Assembly: GCF_000934545.1 (NCBI RefSeq)
Contig: NZ_CP010554.1
Coordinates: 620,001 to 684,000 of the forward strand
DNA from: Rugosibacter aromaticivorans
GTDB lineage: Bacteria; Pseudomonadota; Gammaproteobacteria; Burkholderiales; Rhodocyclaceae
Direction of reading: 5' to 3'
Length of the DNA stretch: 64,000 nucleotides
Below the pieces are notes generated by a model. It searched no databases. It was not told the origin of the DNA and saw only the letters and a program-made list of their open reading frames with translations. The position numbers and the translations under genes are program-made. Of this stretch, positions 38,472 through 45,973 are shown piece by piece; positions within the stretch are counted from its first letter, which is position 1, and each line of letters begins with the position of its first letter.

Positions 38472-39398
38472 TCAGGGTTGAAGATGATGGCGCAATTTTC
38501 TCAGCCACGCCGACCAGCCGGAGTCACCCGCCTTGGCCAGTGTTTCCCGTAAAGCGTGGGCATTTTGTGGCCGCAGCGCGGGGGCAAGGCGCAGGCATTC
38601 ATCAATGGCGATGAGCAGGCGCGGTGAATACAGGTCGCTGAAGCGCTGCCGCGCCGGATGCAGATAATCATCTTTTAGCCGTTCGTCGGCTGCGGGCGGC
38701 GCAGTTTTAGCAAGGGCAGCATACATGCAGGCACCAATGGCATAAATATCCGTCCATGGCCCCAAGGTATAGTTGCCGTGATATTGCTCAGGCGCAGCAA
38801 AACCGGGGGTATACATGGCGCGCGGCAAAGGAGGGCCGATATCTACGGCAAAGCGCGAAGCGCCAAAATCCAGCACGACCGGGGTATGGTCACAGCGCAG
38901 CCAGATATTGGCAGGTTTCAGATCGAGATGTAACAGCCCGCAACTGTGCACCTCGCTCATGCCATGCAATAAGTTGGTAAACACGTTCAATACAAATGCT
39001 TCACTGATAGGCCCGCGCTGCGCGCGAATGTGGTCTTGCAGGGTGCGCCCGCGCTCTAAAGGCATCACCATATAGGCGGTGCCGTTGGCACGAAAAAAGT
39101 TCAGCACACGGATGACATTGGTGTGACTTAACCCGCTGAGCACGCGTGCCTCCTCAAAGAAGTAAGCGAGCCCGCGCTGAAATTCAGCTTGATGTTCCGG
39201 CGGAATCTGCAACTGAGCTTCGCCTGCAGCGCGTAGTGCGAGTGTTTGCGGAATATATTCCTTGATCGCCAGCGGTTGCTGGTTAGCGTCATAGGCAAGA
39301 TAGATGATGGAAAACCCGCCGCATGAAATTTGGCGCTCGATACGATAACTTTCCAGCATCGAGTCGGCAGGCAACGGGTGATTGATGGGGGGGGGCAT
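38472..39398 (-). CDS. Serine/threonine protein kinase, bacterial type
   Basis: 308 residues, a kinase domain without membrane helix. Glycine loop ISCGGFSIIYLAY (25-37), catalytic Lys46 in LAIKEY, HLDLKPAN (157-164; Leu in place of Arg, a non-RD kinase) and DFG (177-179). In relatives this gene is followed by a PP2C-type phosphatase before rph; none is present here. The codons after the start ATG are three CCC (a nine-C run), which could slip; the Met at residue 14 (MLESYRIERQ) is a possible start that avoids the run. Divergent from yicC. Confidence 0.9.
   Translation of the reverse strand: MPPPINHPLPADSMLESYRIERQISCGGFSIIYLAYDANQQPLAIKEYIPQTLALRAAGEAQLQIPPEHQAEFQRGLAYFFEEARVLSGLSHTNVIRVLNFFRANGTAYMVMPLERGRTLQDHIRAQRGPISEAFVLNVFTNLLHGMSEVHSCGLLHLDLKPANIWLRCDHTPVVLDFGASRFAVDIGPPLPRAMYTPGFAAPEQYHGNYTLGPWTDIYAIGACMYAALAKTAPPAADERLKDDYLHPARQRFSDLYSPRLLIAIDECLRLAPALRPQNAHALRETLAKAGDSGWSAWLRKLRHHLQP
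39387..39395 (-). repeat. Nine-C homopolymer right after the kinase start codon
   Basis: On the coding strand the start codon is followed by CCCCCCCCC. A gain or loss of one C would put the ATG out of frame with the kinase. It is the longest G/C homopolymer I see in the window. Confidence 0.9.
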
Positions 39399-39503
39399 AG
39401 GTAGATAGTTATACTGTGGTGGTTCTCGCTTTTCAGCAGTCTGCTGTATACCACAGCCTGCGCACGAGGCCGATTTTTTTCAATCTTCGAGAGTTTGATA
39501 CCC

Positions 39504-40379
39504 ATGATACACAGCATGACCGGCTATGCCGCTGCCAGCCAAGACCTTGGTGATGCAGTACTGAATCTTGAAATCAAAAGCGTGAATTCCCGGTATCTTG
39601 ATATCAGTTTTCGTTTAAGTGAGGAACTGCGCTTTCTGGAAATGCCGCTGCGCGAAAAAATTACCGAACGCATCGGCCGCGGCAAGCTTGAATGCCGCGC
39701 CTATCTCATGGCGCAGCCGGGGCAGGGCGGTGTTGTGCGTGAACGCACACCGAATGTGGCGCTGCTCGCCGAGCTGGGCCGCATGGAGGCTACCGTGCGT
39801 CAAGCCTTGCCGCAGGCACAGGCATTGACTGTCGCCGAAGTGTTGCGCTGGCCCGGGGTACTCGCGGATGACACGGTAGCGCCTGATCAATTGCAAAGCG
39901 TTGCGCTGGCACTTTTTGCCACATTGTTGGATGAGTTTGTCGCCAGCCGCGAACGTGAAGGGGCCAAGCTGGCCGACGTGCTGCAAGAGCGTATCACACG
40001 GATGCGCGGGCAGATGCGCGCCGCCGAGCCGCTGCTGCCGGCGGCCATTGCCGCCTACCGCGAGCGCCTGTCGGCCAAATTGCGCGAAGCGGTGGCGAAT
40101 CTGGATGAAGATCGCATTCGCCAGGAAGTGGGTGTTTTTGCTGCCAAGATCGATGTAGCAGAAGAAATTGCGCGCCTGGTGACGCATCTTGATGAAGTGG
40201 AGCGCGTGCTGAAAAAAGGCGGTGCGGTGGGCAAGCGGCTGGATTTTCTGACCCAGGAACTCAACCGCGAGGCCAATACCCTGGCCTCGAAATCCGTGTC
40301 GGGCCAAGTCACGGCGATTGCGCTGGAATTAAAATTGCTGATCGAGCAAATGCGCGAGCAAGTACAGAATCTGGAATAA
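39504..40379 (+). CDS. yicC: YicC family endoribonuclease-like protein
   Basis: 291 residues from ATG 39504 (MIHSMTGYAAASQ); an upstream TTG at 39495 is less likely. SMTGYA at the N-terminus, IKSVNSRYLDISFRL, GRGKLECR and the C-terminal FLTQELNREANTLASKS block are family hallmarks. YicC proteins have been linked to RNA decay and stationary-phase survival. In relatives gmk follows directly; here a 4.7-kb accessory block lies between. Confidence 0.93.
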   Translation: MIHSMTGYAAASQDLGDAVLNLEIKSVNSRYLDISFRLSEELRFLEMPLREKITERIGRGKLECRAYLMAQPGQGGVVRERTPNVALLAELGRMEATVRQALPQAQALTVAEVLRWPGVLADDTVAPDQLQSVALALFATLLDEFVASREREGAKLADVLQERITRMRGQMRAAEPLLPAAIAAYRERLSAKLREAVANLDEDRIRQEVGVFAAKIDVAEEIARLVTHLDEVERVLKKGGAVGKRLDFLTQELNREANTLASKSVSGQVTAIALELKLLIEQMREQVQNLE

Positions 40380-40404
40380 GTTTAAAAATCAAAAGGAGAT
40401 AAGC

Positions 40405-41751
40405 ATGCCTGAAGACCGCAAAATTCGTTTAGGCGCCTTTATGCGCCCGGTGACGATTCACACCGCCGCATGGCGTTATCCCGGAGCCTTTCCTGACGCC
40501 AACTTTAACTTGGCGCATCTCAAGCGATTTATCCAAACACTTGAGCGCGGACGGTTCGACATGTTTTTCATGGCCGATCATCTGGCGGTACTCAATATGC
40601 CGATGGATGCCTTAAAGCGCAGTGCCACGGTGACTTCATTCGATCCACTCACTTTACTGCCCGCGCTGGCGATGGTGACAGAACACATTGGCCTGGTGGC
40701 TACTGCGTCAACAACGTATAACGAGCCGTATCATGTGGCACGCAAGTTTGCTTCACTTGATCACTTAAGCAACGGCCGCGCTGGCTGGAATGTGGTGACA
40801 TCCAGCAACCCCAAAGAAGCGCTGAATTTCAGCCGTGAAGAGCATATGGAGCACGATGAGCGCTACGTGCGGGCGCGCGAGTTTTACGATGTCGTCACCG
40901 GCTTGTGGGATAGCTGGGCAGACGATGCCTTTATCCGCGATGTGACCAGCGGTGTTTATTTCGATCCCGAAAAGCTGCATGTGCTGGACCACAAGGGCAA
41001 ATATTTTTCCGTGCGCGGCCCGCTGAATGTGGCGCGTCCGATTCAAGGCTGGCCGGTGATCGTGCAGGCCGGGCAATCCGAAGCGGGCCGTCAGCTCGCG
41101 GCGGAAACGGCAGAGGTGGTATTTTCAGGCTTGAGCAAAAAAGAAGTGGCACAACAGTATTACACCGATGTCAAGGCGAGAATGCTGGCCGTGGGCCGCG
41201 ACCCGGGGCAGATGAAAATTCTCCCCGGCGCATTTGTCGTGGTGGGGGATACGGCCGAAGAAGCGCGTGCTAAAAAACGCCATCTTGATAGCCTGGTATA
41301 TCCCGAGAGTGGCTTTGCCTCTCTGGCGGGGCAACTGGGCTGTGATATTTCGGGTTTCGATCTGGATAAACCCTTGCCGGAGGATCTGCCACCGTCCAAC
41401 GCCAGCCACACGGCGCGGCAAAAACTGGTCGCCATGAGCCGGGATGAGGGCTTCACCGTGCGTGAGCTGGCGCAATATATCGGCGGCGCATTTGGCACCC
41501 TGGAAATGATCGGCACCCCGGCGATGATTGCCGATCAGATTGAAGACTGGTTCACTTCCAAAGCCTGTGATGGCTTCAATATCATGTTCCCCTATCTACC
41601 CGAGGGGCTGGATGACTTTGTCGATAAGGTGGTGCCTGAATTGCAACGGCGCGGGCTGTTCCGCCGCGAGTACGAAGGCAAGACCCTGCGCGAAAATCTT
41701 GGGTTACAGCGACCGGAGAATCGGTTTTTCCCTTCGAAAAAATCGGCATAG
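40405..41751 (+). CDS. Flavin-dependent monooxygenase, NtaA/SnaA/DszA (LLM) family
   Basis: 448 residues. The luciferase-like fold is marked by LGAFMRPVTIHTAAWRYPGA, ERGRFDMFFMADHLAV, TYNEPYHVARKFASLDHLS, GRAGWNVVTSS and WPVIVQAGQSEAGRQLAAE. Relatives oxidise nitrilotriacetate, dibenzothiophene sulfone or dimethyl sulfide with FMNH2 from a partner reductase; no reductase is adjacent. It starts 25 bp after yicC with an AAGGAG site. The substrate is unknown. Confidence 0.92.
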   Translation: MPEDRKIRLGAFMRPVTIHTAAWRYPGAFPDANFNLAHLKRFIQTLERGRFDMFFMADHLAVLNMPMDALKRSATVTSFDPLTLLPALAMVTEHIGLVATASTTYNEPYHVARKFASLDHLSNGRAGWNVVTSSNPKEALNFSREEHMEHDERYVRAREFYDVVTGLWDSWADDAFIRDVTSGVYFDPEKLHVLDHKGKYFSVRGPLNVARPIQGWPVIVQAGQSEAGRQLAAETAEVVFSGLSKKEVAQQYYTDVKARMLAVGRDPGQMKILPGAFVVVGDTAEEARAKKRHLDSLVYPESGFASLAGQLGCDISGFDLDKPLPEDLPPSNASHTARQKLVAMSRDEGFTVRELAQYIGGAFGTLEMIGTPAMIADQIEDWFTSKACDGFNIMFPYLPEGLDDFVDKVVPELQRRGLFRREYEGKTLRENLGLQRPENRFFPSKKSA

Positions 41752-41800
41752 TTTGCCGCTGGCTTGTTTCGCCACGATTTCTTTCATCGCGCTTTTTCAC

Positions 41801-41907
41801 CGTCCCCCAAGGGGACTTTCCAGGGACGGCTCTGCCCAACAGCGGGTTCAAACATTCCCTGCGGTCAGATTCAAAGCTTCGCGGCGTATCGCCAGCGCCG
41901 ACTTTTC
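41801..41907 (-). repeat. Long repeat copy R10
   Basis: Minus strand: core GAAAAGTCGGCGCTGGCGAT, ACGCCGCGAAGC, then a ~65-bp tail (starting TTTGAATCTGACCGCAGGGA, ending CAGAGCCGTCCCTGG) and a GTCCCC-TTG-GGGAC mini-hairpin. It is nearly identical over ~95 bp to R12, 7.9 kb away in the opposite orientation. Confidence 0.85.
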
Positions 41908-41949
41908 AGCGCTGGCATTTTATTTTTCGACCATGGCTGTTCAGGTAAA

Positions 41950-42656
41950 TCAGGCTGAGGCTGCGCATACCTCTGAGGCTACGCACACCTGATTACGTCC
42001 TCCGTGTTTTGCGGCATACAAGGCTTTATCCGCGCGTTCGATAAACGATGTGCCCGCTTCATCAGGGACGTAGCGCGCCACGCCCAGCGAGATCGTGACC
42101 TTGGCAGTTACTTCTTCGCTACCACCTTTTTTAATTCGTTCCCTTCAATGGTACGGAAGGGATTTTCTGCCAAGGCGTGTACGCCTTCCAGTAAGGTGTT
42201 TGGCAGTAGCACAACAAATTCTTCGCCGCCATAGCGCGCCGCGGTGTCACGTCCTTTGACATTATCCATGAGCACCTGCGCTACCGCGCGAATCACTTTG
42301 TCGCCAAACAAATGGCCATAGGTGTCATTGATTTTTTTGAAGTGATCAATGTCACACATTAACAAACACGGCTGAGCGGCGGGGTCGTGTGTGTCCTCAG
42401 TATTCAGCGAATCAAGACAGGCGTCCAGTGCTTGGTCAAACCCACGGCGGTTGGTTCGCCCTGTGAGGGCATCAAGCAAAGAAGCGTCGCGTGCGCGGGT
42501 GACCTCTTCACGCAGCGACTCAATTTCGCGTTGGCTTTTCGCTAACTTGGCTTTGAGTGAATTCGTTGAGGCCTGCATAGTCTGGGTGCCGACGATCAAG
42601 GCTTTGATATCGATTGTGGCGCCCGGCAGGGCACTATTTTTTTCGATATCCATCAA
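41950..42656 (-). pseudogene. GGDEF diguanylate cyclase, frameshifted
   Basis: A coiled-coil start (SLKAKLAKSQREIESLREEV) leads into a GGDEF domain with DALTGRTNRRGFD, CDIDHFKKINDTYGH and an intact RYGGEEF active site. At a run of six T on the plus strand (42127-42132; six A in the coding strand) the frame is lost: the read frame ends NELKKVVAKK. With one more A the expected KKGGSEEVTAKVTISLGVA and FIERADKALYAAKHGGRNQV follow, ending at 41950. The N-terminal ~100 residues seen in relatives are also absent upstream. So the gene is truncated at both ends of function, unless the run is a sequencing error or a slippage site. Confidence 0.82.
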
Positions 42657-42833
42657 GGTTTGGCCAAAGTGGTCTGCTTCTTTGGCAACCTCGCCGGTTG
42701 AGACAGTAATCCAGCCGATGATGCGCCAGACAGGTCCTTTGTCAGCGGTGAGGTGAATGAGTTCGCCACGTTTGAATGTGTGGGTTTGGCGATCAATGCG
42801 CGGGTGTGAATGGAGCGGTATGGCATTGTTCCT

Positions 42834-43286
42834 TCAATACGCTGTGGCTGATTTTGCGGCGGCCTTGACCGTTACGGATGTGCGCTTTTTATTGCTGTCC
42901 TCAATGATCAGCGTGAGCGGCACACTGTCACCGGCCTTCACCTGCTGATGCAGGCCAAACAGCATGACGTGATAGCCGCCGGGTTTGAGTTCCAGGCTTT
43001 TGTCGGCGGTTAGCGGCAGGCTAGGCACGGCGCGCATTTTCATGATGTCGTTTTCCACCAGCATTTCGTGAATTTCGACGTGATCGGCAACCGGCGATGT
43101 CATACCGACAAGGCGCGCAGCGGTGGTCGAGGTGATGGTCATGAATGCCCCGGTTACTTTTTGCAATGGCACGGTGGGGCGTATCCAGGCGTTCTGTACG
43201 CTTATTTTGGCATGTTCGGCATATTCGGCATGGGCCGAGAAGGTCAGTAGGACAAAGAGAATGCTGGTTTGAATAAGGCGAGACAT
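42834..43286 (-). CDS. Periplasmic copper chaperone PCu(A)C
   Basis: 150 residues. Signal peptide ending SAHA, then the cupredoxin-like PCu(A)C domain. The Cu(I) motif is seen as HEMLVENDIMKM and YHVMLFGL (His-Met pairs). These proteins deliver copper to cytochrome oxidase CuA sites or handle excess copper. It is last in a three-gene minus-strand group with an outer-membrane protein and a DUF2946 protein. Confidence 0.93.
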   Translation of the reverse strand: MSRLIQTSILFVLLTFSAHAEYAEHAKISVQNAWIRPTVPLQKVTGAFMTITSTTAARLVGMTSPVADHVEIHEMLVENDIMKMRAVPSLPLTADKSLELKPGGYHVMLFGLHQQVKAGDSVPLTLIIEDSNKKRTSVTVKAAAKSATAY

Positions 43287-43319
43287 GAGGTTTGCTCCTT
43301 TACGTTGAATGGGAAAAAA

Positions 43320-44339
43320 TCAAAAACGGTGATTGACGCCCAGCGCCAGCGACCAGGGTGCAGTGAGCTGGCCCGAGCCAGGAATGGCCGGGTCGGTATT
43401 GGCGTATTGCCGCAGGGCAACTTGCAGGAAGCCATAGACGCGGGTTTGCGAGGTCACTGCAATGGACAGGCCAGGGCTGAGATGGATCGAATAGCCGCCG
43501 GAAGCAGGGTTGGCATTGGCGCCGGTATCGCGGCCGCGATATTGCGTATTAAGCTGCAGCAAGGCGCTGGTGGTGCTGGAGAGCGTGCGGCTCAGGCCGA
43601 GATTCAGGTTGAGCGTTTTACCGGGCCGGTACGCATCGCGGGTGTCAATCGCCGCCTGCGCTTCGCCGCTGAAGAACCAGTTCCAGCCACTGCCAGGTGT
43701 ACCGTTGTAGTGATAGGCGCCAAGAATCAGATCGGTGCTGCCAGTACCCGGCTGGGATGAGCGTTCCAGCTTGTAGGGTGTGGTTGGGTCGGCCGGATCG
43801 GACGGCGACATGGTTTTGTTGATGGCGCCGGTGGGCAGCTTGAGGCCGAAGCGAAGTCCGCTGCCGGAAAATGGACTGCCGCTGTCGAGCTTGTACTTGC
43901 CAACCACGCGGATATCGCCCAGTTGGCTGAACTTGGCTTGCTGGTCAACGGAGGTGCCGGTGATTGAGTCGAGGGTATGCGTGTGGTCGCGGATCATCAG
44001 CGGGAGGCCGATAGCAATGTTCCAGCGCGGGTTGATCGCATACTCGAAGTCGGCGCTGAGCACCTGGTTGATGGTACGCTTGTTTTCGAGCTCATCACCG
44101 CTGGCGCTGGGCGCTTCTGCATTGATCCTGCTTGACCCGGCGCGCAGTCGGTCGGCTTTGGCCCAGGAGTAGTGCAGATCAAGGCTTAAGCCTTCGTTGT
44201 GGGTCAGCCCCTGGGCATCCCAGTGGTTGTCAATCGAGCAAAACGCCGAGCCGCAGGAGGCGTGTGCGCTGATGGCGGTGAGGGTGATGAATGCGCAAAG
44301 CAGCCAGCGCTGCGTAGTGGCAGTGATGTTGAAATGCAT
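43320..44339 (-). CDS. Outer-membrane beta-barrel protein, copper-group
   Basis: 339 residues. Signal peptide (about 1-27, ending AHA), a short Cys pair (CGSAFCSID), then alternating beta-strands ending in Phe (LALGVNHRF), as in outer-membrane barrels. It sits between DUF2946 and PCu(A)C genes. Similar proteins in copper-related clusters are of unknown function; metal or small-molecule passage is a guess. An AGGAG-like site precedes the ATG. Confidence 0.75.
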   Translation of the reverse strand: MHFNITATTQRWLLCAFITLTAISAHASCGSAFCSIDNHWDAQGLTHNEGLSLDLHYSWAKADRLRAGSSRINAEAPSASGDELENKRTINQVLSADFEYAINPRWNIAIGLPLMIRDHTHTLDSITGTSVDQQAKFSQLGDIRVVGKYKLDSGSPFSGSGLRFGLKLPTGAINKTMSPSDPADPTTPYKLERSSQPGTGSTDLILGAYHYNGTPGSGWNWFFSGEAQAAIDTRDAYRPGKTLNLNLGLSRTLSSTTSALLQLNTQYRGRDTGANANPASGGYSIHLSPGLSIAVTSQTRVYGFLQVALRQYANTDPAIPGSGQLTAPWSLALGVNHRF

Positions 44340-44518
44340 TTGGAATGCTCCTTTTGAATCTGTCTCTGGATTTGAATCCGTTTTTGGACGACTGCAACTG
44401 CTTACGCACGCTGAGTGCGCATGAGCAGGAAATATGCAGTGAACTTGCTGAATGGCGGCAAGGATGCTCAGGGCGTTAACGCCTTGGAGCCGAGCCGGAC
44501 TTCAGCGTGCAGGAGAGA

Positions 44519-44950
44519 TCAGGTGCGCGCGGGCGGGCCGCGCGGGGGATGCGCCGTCCAGGCAAAGGATGCGGGACGGGCTGAGATAAACGCAGAAAGC
44601 GATGCGTGAAAAGTCGGCGCTGGTGATACGGCGAGCGTTGTGTTGGCAAACAACAGTGCACCGCTGGCGACGCACAATTTGCAGCAATCGTGCGTGTTGC
44701 TGCTATCTGATGGTGATTGCTTGTCGCCCGCTACGCCACTCCGTGTCGCCTGGGCATTGCTGACGCCCAGCACAGTGCAAATCTCGGCGAAAAACTTTCC
44801 ATCACTGTCTGACTTGCCTTGATGCGATCCCATCAAACCCATGCTGGCCAAGCTTTGCATGAGCACGGCAAAGACGCCCAGCACGAGGAACAGCCGGGCA
44901 TGGTGCACGGCTGCGCGATGAAGGAACGAATAGTAGCGGGACGTGAACAT
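44519..44950 (-). CDS. DUF2946 family protein
   Basis: 143 residues. An N-terminal membrane segment (about 18-40), then FAEICTVLGV and the Cys-rich NTHDCCKLCVASGALL, and a C-terminal WTAHPPRGPPA: the DUF2946 pattern, often found next to copper genes. Cys-Cys-x-x-Cys could bind metal. Repeat copy R11 is in frame at residues ~106-115 (VSPAPTF), before the terminal motif. First gene of the group. Confidence 0.8.
   Translation of the reverse strand: MFTSRYYSFLHRAAVHHARLFLVLGVFAVLMQSLASMGLMGSHQGKSDSDGKFFAEICTVLGVSNAQATRSGVAGDKQSPSDSSNTHDCCKLCVASGALLFANTTLAVSPAPTFHASLSAFISARPASFAWTAHPPRGPPART
44608..44634 (+). repeat. Dispersed repeat copy R11, inside the DUF2946 gene
   Basis: GAAAAGTCGGCGCTGGTGAT then ACGGCGA, antisense to the gene. 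It is a perfect consensus copy inside a coding sequence, in the same reading phase as R3 in hslO (both give SPAPTF). Confidence 0.78.
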
Positions 44951-45019
44951 GGCGTGTAACTTCCGGCGTGATTCTAACTGGCCCTGGTATTTATTGCTGC
45001 GTGATTTTGATGATTGTCA

Positions 45020-45047
45020 AATTGAGCGCTATTTTATATAGCGTCAA
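45020..45047. promoter_or_regulatory. Inverted repeat between DUF2946 and gmk
   Basis: TTGA-g-CGCTAT-tttat-ATAGCG-TCAA, an almost perfect palindrome in an AT-rich divergent region. It overlaps a plausible -10 (TATATA). It may be an operator for the copper-related group or for gmk. Confidence 0.5.
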
Positions 45048-45109
45048 AGTTGGGCAAGGTGCGTTATCCTTCCCACTTTAATTTGCAACATTTCTTGTCT
45101 TTGATAGCC

Positions 45110-45727
45110 ATGACGATTGGTACTTTGTTCATCATTGCAGCACCTTCTGGCGCGGGCAAGACCACGCTGGTTAACCGCCTGCTGGCTAACGATGCGCAAG
45201 TGCGGCGTTCAATTTCCTATACCACCCGCGCGCCGCGTCCGGGTGAAGTGAATGGGGGTGATTATCACTTCGTTGATCTGCCGCAGTTTATGGCGATGCG
45301 CAGTCGGGGCGAGTTTGTCGAGTCGGCCGAAGTGCATGGCAACTATTACGGCACGTCGCGCGCATGGTTAGAGGCACAAATGACGTCAGGCATGGATATG
45401 TTGCTGGAGATTGACTGGCAAGGCGCACAACAAATACAGCGGGAGTTTACCGAAGCGGTGGGTATTTTTATTTTGCCGCCGAGCATGGATGAGTTAAAAC
45501 GCAGGCTGCAACAACGGGCAACTGATAGCCCAGAAGTTATCGCGCGTCGCCTGGCTGCAGCGCGCGATGAAATGAGGCATGTGACCGAGTTTGATTTTGC
45601 TATAATCAACAGAGACTTGGATGTGGCACTGGGCGAGCTGACTGCCGCCGTGCGCGCCTCCCGCCTGCGAGTCAAGCGTCAGCTGGCTCGTCATCCCGAT
45701 GTATTCCGCTTTTTTGAACAGGACTAA
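45110..45727 (+). CDS. gmk: Guanylate kinase
   Basis: 205 residues from ATG 45110. P-loop APSGAGKT (11-18), [21 protein letters not shown], and the GxYYGTS segment [12 protein letters not shown]. It makes GDP from GMP. Followed 5 bp later by rpoZ and then spoT, the common gmk-rpoZ-spoT order that links GMP metabolism with (p)ppGpp. Confidence 0.97.
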   Translation: MTIGTLFIIAAPSGAGKTTLVNRLLANDAQVRRSISYTTRAPRPGEVNGGDYHFVDLPQFMAMRSRGEFVESAEVHGNYYGTSRAWLEAQMTSGMDMLLEIDWQGAQQIQREFTEAVGIFILPPSMDELKRRLQQRATDSPEVIARRLAAARDEMRHVTEFDFAIINRDLDVALGELTAAVRASRLRVKRQLARHPDVFRFFEQD

Positions 45728-45732
45728 ACCCC

Positions 45733-45942
45733 ATGGCTCGTGTCACCATTGACGATTGCATCAAGAGAATCCCTAACCGCTTTGATCTCACGCTGGTCGC
45801 GGCGTATCGCGCGCGTCAGCTGGCCATGGGCAGCACGCCGCAAGTTGAAGCGGATAACGATAAATGCGCGGTGATCGCCCTTCGCGAAATTGCCGCTGGC
45901 AAAGTGGGGGTCGATATTCTGGCCCGCCCGCAAACCACATAA
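45733..45942 (+). CDS. rpoZ: RNA polymerase omega subunit
   Basis: 69 residues, normal for the family. [33 protein letters not shown] and [18 protein letters not shown] are diagnostic. Omega assists RNA polymerase assembly and the ppGpp response. Confidence 0.97.
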   Translation: MARVTIDDCIKRIPNRFDLTLVAAYRARQLAMGSTPQVEADNDKCAVIALREIAAGKVGVDILARPQTT

Positions 45943-45973
45943 CTTATCGGTGCATGGGGTGAGTGTGTCCGCC

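Noticed and set aside
44046..44060. Match to the repeat core (AAGTCGGCGCTG) inside the barrel-protein gene
   Set aside because: Only 12 bases match and the second box is absent; it codes an ordinary LSADFEY strand, so chance or codon bias is enough.
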